A DNA stretch of 64,000 bases. Source: DASZQY01 sp035548515 (GTDB lineage Bacteria; Pseudomonadota; Alphaproteobacteria; Rhizobiales; Kaistiaceae). The stretch is from positions 225,458-289,457 of the forward strand of contig DASZSW010000018.1 of assembly GCA_035548515.1 (NCBI GenBank), given 5' to 3'. The position numbers and the translations under genes were made by a program. The notes beneath the pieces are model-generated. The model made no database searches and was not told the DNA's origin. It saw only the letters and a program-made list of their open reading frames with translations. Below, in pieces: positions 25,236 to 33,541 of the stretch; the stretch's first letter is position 1, and each line of letters starts with the position of its first letter.

Positions 25236-26636
25236 TTACTGCATTATCCCGCCTTCTTCGAAGATCGCGACCATCTTGTCATGGGCGTCCTTCACTGCAT
25301 CGGCGGCGCTCATCCGGCCGGAGATAGCGTTTCCAACTGCCTGCTCGAGGATACTCTGAGCGCGGATAGCATCGATCTGCGCAGCGGGCTTCGCCGGCCA
25401 GGACTGGCCGAGGAAGGGCTCGGGAACGCTGACCTGCTCCTTGATGATCGCGAAGTTCGGATCGGCGGCAATCAGATCCGGCGTCCAGAGGTTCTCGTAC
25501 GCCGGCATGAAAAGGCCGCCGGCGATTGCCGAAATCTTGTTGAAGTTAGCCGGATCGAGCAGGTCGAGCGCGAGCTGCTTCGCGAGATCAACGTTCGGTG
25601 CACCCTTGAATATGTGCAGCCATCCAAGCACTGCGCCACCGTCGCGGCTGTCGCCGTTGTTGGCGGTGGGCGCGCGCGACACGAGCATGTCTTTGAAGAA
25701 GGGCAGGTTGTTCTTCTTCGTGGCCGCGTAGACGCTGAACGCGTTCAAGGTGAAGCCGATGCTGCCGGCGTTCCACGCTTCGTTGTTGCCGGTGTCAGTC
25801 CAGCTTTCGATGCCGGGCGGGAGCATGGCTGCATACTTGCCGTTACGATCGTAAGTTTCTGCCAGCCACTCGAAGGCCTTGACCGTTTCCGGCGAGTTGA
25901 ACGTGACCTTCTGGCCGCTTTCGTCGGTGAAATGACCACCGAAGGCCTGAACGACGGCGATATCGAAGCCGAAGCCGTCGCCGCCCTTGTTCGGTGTGAA
26001 GCCCCAGCCGTAGAAGCCGTTCGCGGGATCGGAAATCGCAAGCGCGGCTTCGCGGCGGTCGCTCCAGGTTTTCAGCGTGCTGTTGTCGATGCCCTTTTCC
26101 TTCAGCTTGTCGCCGCGAGAGAAGTAGCCGGTTGCGCTGCCGATGTAGGGAATCGACTTCCACTTGCCGTCTATCTGCCCCGTCTTGGCGGCGTTCAGGC
26201 CGGGCATGATCTTGCCGTACTTGGCCTCCGCTTCGGCGACCACGTCAGACACGTCCTCGACCAGATCGAGCGTGCTGAGCTGCGGAATGGACACGTTGGC
26301 GGTATAGGCAAAATCTGGCGGATTGCCGGCCTTCACGGCGGCAGTCATCTTGCCCAGGAAGTCGCCAAAAGACTCCGGGTTGGTCGTCGAGATATCGAGA
26401 TCGACGTTATGGGCCTTCGCGAACGCGCCCACCTCGGCGCGAAACAGGTCTTGGGCTTCGGGGAAATATTCCGTCCGGTGGATCACGGTCAGCTTGCCGG
26501 CCGCACCTTTCGGCAAATCGAGCGGCGGCTTGTCTTCCGCGAATGCTGGGATCCCGCTTCCCGCCAGCAAAATGCCGGCGCTCGAGGCTGCGGTCGAAAG
26601 CAGAATCTCGCGGCGACTGGGCTTCTTGATGCTCAT
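25236..26636 (-). CDS. Tat-exported sugar-binding protein of a CUT1 ABC importer (MalE/UgpB type)
   Basis: A 466-residue family-1 extracellular solute-binding protein. The N-terminus SIKKPSRREILLSTAASSAG is a twin-arginine type signal, with cleavage probably after AFA. The mature part has the two-lobed pattern with TNPESFGDFLGKM, GSIGFTLNAFSVYA and GAVLGWLHIFKGAPN. It would bind a sugar or glycoside in the periplasm and deliver it to the fused permease. It heads the transcript behind a LacI-type operator. The sugar cannot be inferred, and no catabolic glycosidase or LacI gene is adjacent. Confidence 0.87.
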   Translation of the reverse strand: MSIKKPSRREILLSTAASSAGILLAGSGIPAFAEDKPPLDLPKGAAGKLTVIHRTEYFPEAQDLFRAEVGAFAKAHNVDLDISTTNPESFGDFLGKMTAAVKAGNPPDFAYTANVSIPQLSTLDLVEDVSDVVAEAEAKYGKIMPGLNAAKTGQIDGKWKSIPYIGSATGYFSRGDKLKEKGIDNSTLKTWSDRREAALAISDPANGFYGWGFTPNKGGDGFGFDIAVVQAFGGHFTDESGQKVTFNSPETVKAFEWLAETYDRNGKYAAMLPPGIESWTDTGNNEAWNAGSIGFTLNAFSVYAATKKNNLPFFKDMLVSRAPTANNGDSRDGGAVLGWLHIFKGAPNVDLAKQLALDLLDPANFNKISAIAGGLFMPAYENLWTPDLIAADPNFAIIKEQVSVPEPFLGQSWPAKPAAQIDAIRAQSILEQAVGNAISGRMSAADAVKDAHDKMVAIFEEGGIMQ

Positions 26637-26870
26637 CTATGGTCCTCCCGATGCTTCGTTACGTTGAACAGTCCGGCTCACAATGGTCGTAGTCAGTTCA
26701 ACCAGTTTGCTTCGCCCTCTTGATCGGGACGTTCCGCAGCAATGTATTTGTCGTCTGAAAGCGCTTTCAATCGCAAGTATAAAACACGGCCGGCTGACCT
26801 GAGGCTGACTTCGAGGATTTCTTGTGGACGACTTCGTTGATCTCGATGTCGACCGCGAAGCCGAACGACG
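26637..26870 (-). promoter_or_regulatory. promoter region of the sugar importer and downstream flank of the MaoC operon
   Basis: These 234 bases contain the LacI-type operator described separately. A possible promoter overlaps it on the minus strand: TTGAAA at 26770-26765 and TACATT 18 bases later. Nearer the gene there is an inverted repeat, GTTGAAC at 26663-26669 and GTTCAAC at 26696-26702, which could fold in the leader RNA. I see no clear terminator for the MaoC operon. Confidence 0.5.
26756..26769. promoter_or_regulatory. perfect LacI-family operator palindrome
   Basis: TGAAAGCGCTTTCA is a perfect 14-base palindrome with the central CG that LacI/GalR-family repressors need. It matches the known consensus of sugar-responsive members of this family. 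It sits about 120 bases upstream of the binding-protein start, overlapping a possible -35 box. It predicts sugar-induced expression by a LacI-type repressor encoded outside this window. Confidence 0.85.
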
Positions 26871-27347
26871 CTACGTCGCGGCGACCCGCAGGATAGCGAG
26901 GGTCAGCCACTCCGCCACCAATGCGGGCTTGCTGCCCCCATCGACCTCGACCGTGACATCGTAGGTGAGCAGCAGCTGGTCGTCCGCCCTTCTCGTCGCG
27001 TCCCGCAAAACGAAGCGGCCACGGATGCGTTCTCCCACCCTCACAGCCGCGACGAAGCGCAGGCGATTGAAGCCGTAGTTCAGACTCAGCCCGGTGTTCT
27101 CGATCTGCGGCAGCGCCTCGTAGGACATGCGACTGAGCAGCGAGAGCAGCAGAAAGCCGTGCGCGATTGTGCGGCCGAACGGAGTGTCCCGGGCGCGTTC
27201 CGGATCGACATGGATGAACTGGTGATCCATCGTCGCGTCGGCGAACTGATCGATCATCAACTGAGTGAGTTCGATCCACTCAGAGACGCCGATCTCCTCG
27301 CCGATGCGCCGGCCGAGTTCAGCCCCGGACGTTTCCGGCGTCGCCAC
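26871..27347 (-). CDS. MaoC-like (R)-specific enoyl-CoA hydratase/dehydratase
   Basis: A 158-residue single hot-dog-fold protein. The hydratase 2 motif is ATMDHQFIHVDPERARDTPF followed by GRTIAHGFLLLSLL. The catalytic Asp and His are in MDHQFIH, five residues apart. It would hydrate a trans-2-enoyl-CoA to the (R)-3-hydroxyacyl-CoA. The start GTG at 27347 shares one base with the thiolase stop (TAGTG); the longer open frame is inside thiolase. It is the last gene of the CoA-pathway run, after thiolase and two SDRs. NodN-type dehydratases look similar, but the context favours beta-oxidation. Confidence 0.85.
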   Translation of the reverse strand: MATPETSGAELGRRIGEEIGVSEWIELTQLMIDQFADATMDHQFIHVDPERARDTPFGRTIAHGFLLLSLLSRMSYEALPQIENTGLSLNYGFNRLRFVAAVRVGERIRGRFVLRDATRRADDQLLLTYDVTVEVDGGSKPALVAEWLTLAILRVAAT

Positions 27348-28519
27348 TACAACACCTCGAAGAGGCCGGCCGCCCCCATTCCGCCGCCGACGCACATTGT
27401 GACGACGACATAGCGGGCGCCGCGCCTTTGGCCCTCGATCAGCGCATGGCCGACCATTCTGGCGCCCGACATGCCGTAGGGGTGGCCGATCGAGATGGCG
27501 CCGCCGTTAACGTTCAGCAGTTCGTCGGGGATGCCGAGCTTGTCCCGGCAATAGAGCACCTGGACGGCAAAGGCCTCGTTCAGCTCCCACAATCCGATGT
27601 CATCCATGTCGAGCCCGAACCTGCCGAGGAGCTTCGGCACTGCGTACACAGGCCCGATGCCCATTTCGTCCGGCTTCGTCCCGGCCACCGCCATGCCGAC
27701 ATAGCGGCCGAGCGGCCGCAAGCCACGGCGCTCAGCGCCAGCGGCTTCCATGAGGACGCAGGCCGAGGCGCCGTCGGAAAGCTGGCTGGCGTTGCCCGCG
27801 GTGATGCTGCCCCGTTCACGCACCGGCTTCAGGTTGGCGAGACCCGCGAGACTCGTGTCCGGCCGATTGCCTTCATCGGCGGACAGCGTGACGGTCTCGC
27901 GCGTTGTCGCGCCGGTCTCGCGGTCGACAACGGTTTTGGTCGCGGTCACAGCGACGATCTCGTCCGCCAGCCGGCCCGATGGCTTGGCGGCGGCTGTGCG
28001 CTGTTGCGACTGGAGGGCGTAAGCGTCCTGCCGTTCGCGCGAGATGCCGTACCGCGCGGTGACGACTTCGGCCGTGTCGATCATGCTCATGTACGCATCG
28101 TCGTGCATCGCCACGAGTTCGGGATCGGGATCGATGCGCAACTCGGCGGTCTGAACCAACGAGATCGACTCGACGCCGCCGGCAACGATCACGTCCATGC
28201 GATCGACGATGATCTGCTTGGCGGCGGTCGCGATGGTCATCAGCCCCGACGAGCACTGGCGATCCATCGTCATGCCCGGGACCCCAACCGGCAGGCCGGC
28301 GCGCAACGCGGCCGTTCGGCCGATGGTCTGCTGCGATCCCTGCGGCAACGAGCAGCCGAGAATGCAGTCGTCGATCTCGGCCGGATCGACGCCGGCGCGG
28401 GTGATGGCAGCGGTCAGCGCATGCGCGGCGAGCGTGGGGGCCGGCGTCGCGTTGAACGCGCCGCGATAGGCGCGCCCGATGGGTGTCCTCGCCGTCGAGA
28501 CGATGACCGCGTCGCGCAC
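27347..28519 (-). CDS. acetyl-CoA acetyltransferase / beta-ketothiolase family protein
   Basis: A 390-residue thiolase. The nucleophilic Cys89 is in MDRQCSSGL. SIGHPYGMSGARMVGHAL carries the active His, and Cys376 in TMCVGGGMG is the general acid/base. It would cleave a 3-ketoacyl-CoA at the end of a beta-oxidation cycle. The GTG at 28519 lies one base after the SDR stop with GGGAG upstream. Degradative thiolases of this length act on medium or modified acyl chains; the substrate is not evident. Confidence 0.93.
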   Translation of the reverse strand: MRDAVIVSTARTPIGRAYRGAFNATPAPTLAAHALTAAITRAGVDPAEIDDCILGCSLPQGSQQTIGRTAALRAGLPVGVPGMTMDRQCSSGLMTIATAAKQIIVDRMDVIVAGGVESISLVQTAELRIDPDPELVAMHDDAYMSMIDTAEVVTARYGISRERQDAYALQSQQRTAAAKPSGRLADEIVAVTATKTVVDRETGATTRETVTLSADEGNRPDTSLAGLANLKPVRERGSITAGNASQLSDGASACVLMEAAGAERRGLRPLGRYVGMAVAGTKPDEMGIGPVYAVPKLLGRFGLDMDDIGLWELNEAFAVQVLYCRDKLGIPDELLNVNGGAISIGHPYGMSGARMVGHALIEGQRRGARYVVVTMCVGGGMGAAGLFEVL

Positions 28520-28520
28520 G

Positions 28521-29411
28521 TCAGGCTCCCACCGGCGGGCGGGTGTGGCCGGCATGCTTCAGCTCGATCCGGCCCTGCCGCTCGCCATTGTCCGGCACAA
28601 TATCGTCGCCCCGGTCGGTGATCTTCGGCCAATTCGCGACGATCGCCTCCGGAACATCATCCCCGCTGCCGAGGAAAACCCCCGGTGTCAGGGTCACGTA
28701 CGCCGACTCGAAGGAACCGGCGCCGGCACAGAGGATCGCGCGCGTCGGCGCATCCTCGCTCACCAGCACCAACACGCCCTTGCTGACGTGGCTGGGATGC
28801 AGCAGGTCGAGTTCCGCCTGCGGCATGAGACCCTGCACCATCTGAGTCGCCGCGGTCGGCGCGATGCAGTTGACGCGGATGTTGTAGCGCGCGCCCTCGA
28901 GCGCCAGCGTCTGCATCAGGCCGACCAGCGCCATCTTGGCGGCGCCGTAGTTCGACTGGCCGAAGTTGCCGTAGAGGCCGGAGGACGACGTCGTCATGAC
29001 GACACGGCCGTAGTTCTGCGCGCGCATGTGCTCCCACACCGCCTTGGTGCAGTTGACCGCGCCCATCAGGTGTACGTCGACGACGAGACGGAAATCGGCG
29101 AGGTCCATCTTGGCGAAGGTCTTGTCGCGCAGGATGCCGGCGTTGTTGATGAGGACGTCGACCTTGCCCCAGAGCGCCATGGTCGCGTCGACCATCGCCT
29201 TCACCGCGTCGAAGTCGGTCACCGAAGCTGCGATCGCCATCGCGGTGCCGCCGGCGGCCTCGATCTCGGCAACCACCGCCTCGGCCGCGGAACGCGCAAG
29301 GTCGTTGACGACGACCCGGGCACCGCGGCGGGCCAGCAGCAGCGCGTGCTCGCGTCCGAGCCCGCCGCCCGCACCGGTGACGATGGCAACCCGTCCAGAA
29401 AGATCGATCAT
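28521..29411 (-). CDS. SDR, (R)-3-hydroxyacyl-CoA dehydrogenase-like (HSD17B4/MFE-2 type)
   Basis: A 296-residue short-chain dehydrogenase. It has TGAGGGLGREHALLLA for cofactor binding, NNAGILRDKTF, SSGLYGNFGQSNYGAAKM with the catalytic Ser, Tyr and Lys, and VNCIAPTAAT. The C-terminal ~60 residues after the SDR core match the extension seen in peroxisomal multifunctional enzyme type 2 dehydrogenase domains. It would oxidise a 3-hydroxyacyl-CoA to the ketone, the substrate of the thiolase encoded next. Together with MaoC it forms an MFE-2-like pair. Confidence 0.88.
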   Translation of the reverse strand: MIDLSGRVAIVTGAGGGLGREHALLLARRGARVVVNDLARSAAEAVVAEIEAAGGTAMAIAASVTDFDAVKAMVDATMALWGKVDVLINNAGILRDKTFAKMDLADFRLVVDVHLMGAVNCTKAVWEHMRAQNYGRVVMTTSSSGLYGNFGQSNYGAAKMALVGLMQTLALEGARYNIRVNCIAPTAATQMVQGLMPQAELDLLHPSHVSKGVLVLVSEDAPTRAILCAGAGSFESAYVTLTPGVFLGSGDDVPEAIVANWPKITDRGDDIVPDNGERQGRIELKHAGHTRPPVGA

Positions 29412-29456
29412 CGAACCATGCCCCTCATTTTTCCCATGCTTCGATCCGGCTGCAAG

Positions 29457-30248
29457 TCATGGCCCGATCATCTGAGGCGGATTGGCGAACACCACGCCGC
29501 CATCCACCGTCAGCACCTCACCGACGACGTAGTCGCCGGCGCGCGCCGCGAGATAGACGGCGGCCGCCGCAACGTCGTCCGGCTGGCCAAGACGGCCGGA
29601 TGGGATCGAGGCGACGTAGTCGTCCGCCCTGTCGCGCGCCGCGCGATTCATCTCCGAAGGGAATGCGCCCGGTGCGATCGCGCTCACTACGACGTGGTCG
29701 TGGATCAGGCGAGCCGCCATGTGGCGCGTCAGATGGTGCAGCGCCGCCTTGGACGCCTGGTAGCTGTACGTCTCCCACGGGCTGATGCGGAGGCCGTCGA
29801 TGGAGCCGATGTTGATCACCTTCGCCGGGCGATCGGGTCTGGCGGCAGCCTTCAGCACCGGCAGCAGCGCCTGCGTCAGGAAGAAAGGCGCCTTGACGTT
29901 AAGGTCGAAAACCTTGTCCCAGCCGTTTTCGGGAAAATCCTCGAACGAAGCGGCCCAGGCGGCGCCGGCATTGTTCACCAGGATATCGAGGCCCGGCCCG
30001 GCGACGGCGACTTGCGCCGCCAAGGTGCGCGCGCCTTCGATGTTGGAGATATCGGCGGGCAACGCGGAACAGCGCGGGCCCATTTCCTCGGCGGCGGCCC
30101 TGCAACGATCGGCCTTGCGGGCCGAGATGTAGACGCGCGCGCCCTGCGCCAGGAAGGCTTCCGCGATCATGCGCCCGACACCACGTGAACCGCCGGTGAC
30201 CAGCGCAACGCGGCCCTCCAGCGAAAACACGGACGCCGCATCGAACAT
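29457..30248 (-). CDS. SDR family oxidoreductase
   Basis: A 263-residue classical SDR. The motifs are TGGSRGVGRMIAEAF, LVNNAGAAWAASFEDF and INIGSIDG, then ETYSYQASKAALHHLTRHMA with the catalytic Tyr and Lys. The end, VVGEVLTVDGG, is typical of FabG/gluconate-5-dehydrogenase-like proteins. The ATG at 30248 has GGAGGA upstream. It is transcribed after the TetR gene and before the other SDR. Whether it acts on a CoA ester or on a free hydroxyl of the same substrate is open. Confidence 0.85.
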   Translation of the reverse strand: MFDAASVFSLEGRVALVTGGSRGVGRMIAEAFLAQGARVYISARKADRCRAAAEEMGPRCSALPADISNIEGARTLAAQVAVAGPGLDILVNNAGAAWAASFEDFPENGWDKVFDLNVKAPFFLTQALLPVLKAAARPDRPAKVINIGSIDGLRISPWETYSYQASKAALHHLTRHMAARLIHDHVVVSAIAPGAFPSEMNRAARDRADDYVASIPSGRLGQPDDVAAAAVYLAARAGDYVVGEVLTVDGGVVFANPPQMIGP

Positions 30249-30332
30249 TCGTCCTCCGGCCGATGGTCATCCGACACGTCAGCGGTATCGTCGACGATAG
30301 GGTCGGCTCCGGCATCTGGCAAGCATTATTTA

Positions 30333-30342
30333 TACAAATGTA
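30333..30342. promoter_or_regulatory. AT-rich palindrome, possible operator or promoter
   Basis: TACAAATGTA lies directly beside the TetR stop and ~90 bases upstream of the SDR start, in a short AT-rich patch (30325-30352) that differs from the GC-rich surroundings. On the minus strand TATAAAT at 30334-30328 could be a -10 box. It may be the site of the tandem TetR protein, but only one clear copy is seen. Confidence 0.35.
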
Positions 30343-31647
30343 CTATTTAATCGCCCGTCGCGTTTTTCGACGCCCGTTCAAAACCAGAGCAAAATCGTCG
30401 CGGGTGCGGGAAAGGTCGGCGATGTCGACGGACGCAGTGATCGCGCGGACAAGCTTGCCAATGAACATCGACTGCATGCGCATCGCGGCGCCGACGTCTT
30501 CCCTGCCCGCGACGACGGCAATGCGGCGCAGCCAGGCGCGATGCATATCGCGGAGCGAAGCGGCGACCGCCGGCCGTAGAGACGGATTCTGCGCCGCGCT
30601 CATCCAGACCGAGTAGTGGCCGATGTTCTCGCGGCCGAACTCCAGCGCCTCCCGGAAATAGATCGCGGTCGTCAGGTCGAGCAGCTTGCCTTCGTCCATC
30701 GCCGCGGTGTCAGTCGACGCCAGGCCCGCCCGGTAGCGCTCGCGGGCGCGTTCGAACAGCGCGGCGTCAGCCGTCTCAACCAGTTCGTCGATGGTCGCGA
30801 AGTAGTAGCTCGGGCCACTGCGCACCATGCCGGCGACATCGGCAACGCGCGCATATGAGATGCCGGCGACGCCATCTTCGACGATGATTTCGATTGCAGC
30901 GTCGACGATCTTCTGCCGCGTCTCGGCGTACCGCGTCGGCGCTTCGTCGTCGCGCGTATCCGCGGCCCGTGCACCACGCGAGCGCGTCGCCTTCGCGAGC
31001 AGCGGCTCTGGATTCAGGCGGCCGGCCAGAACGGCTGCGATGCTCGCCTGGTCCAGGCCAAGCGGATGCAGGAAGAACGTGAGCCCGACCGTGAGGTCGA
31101 CGGCGGCGCTGGCCCTGCTTGTGGTCGTTCCCGGCTCGGTGAGCTCGCCGATTTCGCGCCAGATCGAGTCGAGTTGCTCGTACCAGCGTTGCGCGAGGGC
31201 GCGGCCCACCGGACTTCGTCCACCATGGAGGATGAGTTCGCTCCACGCGAGCGATCGGATGCGCTCGCGGCCGAGCGCGTTCAGCACGACACGCTCGACG
31301 AGGTCATCGAGGCTGGCGATGCGCGTCTCCTCGCCCGACGCGATGCGCCCTGCCATGCGCCGGAAGGCGGCGAGGTAACCGTCGAGCAGCGTCCGCGACG
31401 CCTCCTCGATGATGTCGGGCTTGGCATCGAAGTGATACGTGGTCGCGGCCAGGCTGACGCCCGCCGCCTGTGCCACGGCGCGGTGCGTCAGGCCCGGCAC
31501 GCCGGAATGCGCCAGCACCTGGATCGCGCCCTCGGCGATCTTGCCGCGCGTGACCAGCGTCCGGTTCTGGACCGCGCGCTGCCGTGTCCTGTCCGCGTCA
31601 ACCATCCGCACCGCTGCCGATCCCATGCCGGTCCGCACCGGGCGCAC
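30343..31647 (-). CDS. tandem TetR regulator (two TetR units in one polypeptide)
   Basis: A 434-residue protein made of two complete TetR-family units. Unit 1 (residues ~30-215) has the helix-turn-helix GLTHRAVAQAAGVSLAATTY followed by HFDAKPDIIEEA. Unit 2 (residues ~240-425) has GISYARVADVAGMVRSGPSY and YFATIDELVETAD. Each HTH is followed by its own helical ligand-binding region. TetR proteins normally work as dimers of ~200 residues, so this looks like a covalent pseudo-dimer with two different ligand pockets and possibly asymmetric operators. The GTG at 31647 follows the dehydrogenase stop by three bases; ATG at 31626 is possible. Confidence 0.88.
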   Translation of the reverse strand: MRPVRTGMGSAAVRMVDADRTRQRAVQNRTLVTRGKIAEGAIQVLAHSGVPGLTHRAVAQAAGVSLAATTYHFDAKPDIIEEASRTLLDGYLAAFRRMAGRIASGEETRIASLDDLVERVVLNALGRERIRSLAWSELILHGGRSPVGRALAQRWYEQLDSIWREIGELTEPGTTTSRASAAVDLTVGLTFFLHPLGLDQASIAAVLAGRLNPEPLLAKATRSRGARAADTRDDEAPTRYAETRQKIVDAAIEIIVEDGVAGISYARVADVAGMVRSGPSYYFATIDELVETADAALFERARERYRAGLASTDTAAMDEGKLLDLTTAIYFREALEFGRENIGHYSVWMSAAQNPSLRPAVAASLRDMHRAWLRRIAVVAGREDVGAAMRMQSMFIGKLVRAITASVDIADLSRTRDDFALVLNGRRKTRRAIK

Positions 31648-31650
31648 AGG

Positions 31651-33459
31651 CTAGCCTTGTCCGCCGAAGGTTTCGACAGGCGCATCGAGACAGGTGGAAT
31701 CCAGCGATTCGCAGAGCGCCAGCCGCGCGTCGGCCAGCGGCAACTCGTAGCGCGCGAAATAGCGGCACGCGGCCAGTTTGCCGTCGTAGAAGGCGCGGTC
31801 CGGCTCCGACGCGGCACCTGCGGCGAGCACGTTGGCGGCGACAATCGCCTGACGGAGCCAGAGCCAGCCGATGACGACGTGGCCGAATGCGTCGAGGTAG
31901 ATCGTTGCGTTTGCCAGGCGTTGCGCCTGGTTCGTCGCCCCGAGCAGAGCCTTTGTCGCCTGCGTCAGCGCGTCCAGGGATGCCGACACCGCGCGCGCAT
32001 GCTCGTCGAGGCCAGTAAACGCCGGCGTCGCGGAGACCGTCTCGCGCATCTCTGCGACGAACCGGAATAGCGTCGCGGCCCCGTCAGCCAGTACCTTGCG
32101 ACCGACTAGGTCGATGCCCTGAATTCCGAACGTGCCCTCGTGGATGTGGTTGAGCCGGTTGTCGCGATAGTGGCGCTCGACGGGGAAGTCGCGCGTATAG
32201 CCATAGCCGCCGAGGATCTGGATCGCCCATTTGTTCGCCTCGAGGCAGTGCTCCGAGGGCCATGACTTGGCGACCGGAGTCAGCAGGCCGAGCAGCGCCG
32301 ACAATTCCTTCCGGCGTTCAGCGTCTTCCGATATCGCCAGCTCGTCGACAAGCGTAGCGCAATACAGACACAGCGCCTGTGCGCCTTCGACCGCCGCCTT
32401 CTGGGCAAGCAGCATCCGCTTCACGTCCGCGTGCTGCACGATCGCGACCTGCGGGCTGCCCGGGTCCTTGTCACCGGCGCTGCGTCCCTGCGCGCGGGTC
32501 CGGGCGTAATCCGCGGAATAGAGATAGCCCGCCAGCCCGATCATCGCCGCGGCATGGCCGACGGCGATCCTTGCCTCATTCATCATACGGAACATGCATT
32601 CCATGCCCCGGTGCGGCTCGCCGATGAGGTAGCCGAGGCACTCGCCGCCTTCGCCAAAGTTGAGCAGGCAGTTTGTCGTGCTGCGCTGGCCCATCTTGTG
32701 GTTCAGACCAGCCAACGCGATGTTGTTCGGCGCTCCGGCGGTCCCGTCGGCGCTCAGCCGATACTTCGGCACGAGGAAAAGGGAGATGCCCTTCGTCCCC
32801 GGTGGCCCGCCCGGTATCTTGGCGAGCACCATGTGGACGATGTTTTCAGACATCGCGTGCTCGCCGGCAGAGATCCACATCTTGCTGCCCTTGATCGCAT
32901 AGAGGCCGTCCGGCCGCGGCATCGCCGCCGTCGCGATATCTCCCAGCGACGAACCCGCCTGTGTCTCGGACAGGCACATCGTGCCAAACCACCTGCCGTC
33001 CAGCATGGGAGGGAGGAAGGCTTGTTTCAGTGCCTCCGAGCCGAAAGCCTTGATGAGGTTCGCCGCCGCGACAGTCAGGAAAAGGTAGTTGGCCAGGCCC
33101 GCTTCGGCGCAGTTGAACATGCCCATGACTGCCGTGTGCAGGAACCAGGGCGCCTGGAGGCCGCCGGCTTCGGTGGCGAAGGGAAGAGAGAAGAATCCCG
33201 CTTCGGCGCAGGCCCGTAGCGCCTGCCCGGCGCCAGCGGGCATGACAACCGTGCCGTTGACGAAGGCAGGCTCGTCAGCATCAAGCTCCGCAGCGACCGT
33301 CGCGAACTTGTCTTCGGCGATCTTCTGAGCCGCATCCAGCACCTGCCCGACGGCCGCGCGGTCATACGTGGCGTAGTGCGGGTGCTGCAAAAGTCGGCCG
33401 GCGTCGAGCACCTCGAACAAGATGAAGTCCAGCGCCCGACGATCGACGATCATAGACAT
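31651..33459 (-). CDS. acyl-CoA dehydrogenase (long form, AidB/DmdC-like)
   Basis: A 602-residue flavoprotein, of the long class with an extra C-terminal domain. Motifs in order include CLSETQAGSSLGDIATAA for FAD contact, MWISAGEHAMSENIVHMV and HKMGQRSTTNCLLNF. Then come QILGGYGYTRDFPVERHYRD and RLNHIHEGTFGIQGIDL. The long class includes enzymes for 3-methylmercaptopropionyl-CoA and other unusual acyl-CoAs. Here it would introduce the 2,3-double bond after the ligase has made the CoA ester. There are two close ATGs (33459 and 33453). The tandem TetR gene follows after three bases. Confidence 0.9.
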   Translation of the reverse strand: MSMIVDRRALDFILFEVLDAGRLLQHPHYATYDRAAVGQVLDAAQKIAEDKFATVAAELDADEPAFVNGTVVMPAGAGQALRACAEAGFFSLPFATEAGGLQAPWFLHTAVMGMFNCAEAGLANYLFLTVAAANLIKAFGSEALKQAFLPPMLDGRWFGTMCLSETQAGSSLGDIATAAMPRPDGLYAIKGSKMWISAGEHAMSENIVHMVLAKIPGGPPGTKGISLFLVPKYRLSADGTAGAPNNIALAGLNHKMGQRSTTNCLLNFGEGGECLGYLIGEPHRGMECMFRMMNEARIAVGHAAAMIGLAGYLYSADYARTRAQGRSAGDKDPGSPQVAIVQHADVKRMLLAQKAAVEGAQALCLYCATLVDELAISEDAERRKELSALLGLLTPVAKSWPSEHCLEANKWAIQILGGYGYTRDFPVERHYRDNRLNHIHEGTFGIQGIDLVGRKVLADGAATLFRFVAEMRETVSATPAFTGLDEHARAVSASLDALTQATKALLGATNQAQRLANATIYLDAFGHVVIGWLWLRQAIVAANVLAAGAASEPDRAFYDGKLAACRYFARYELPLADARLALCESLDSTCLDAPVETFGGQG

Positions 33460-33541
33460 GGCGTGTCCCGCCCGCTTGCAGTGGGCGAAGCATAGAACCG
33501 CGGATCAGCCTGTGTCGAGAAAAATTGGACGATAGTACTGT

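Noticed and set aside
28521..30248. Two SDR genes as a duplication
   Set aside because: They share only the general SDR motifs. The first has an MFE-2-type C-terminal extension and the second a FabG-type end, so they are different subfamilies.
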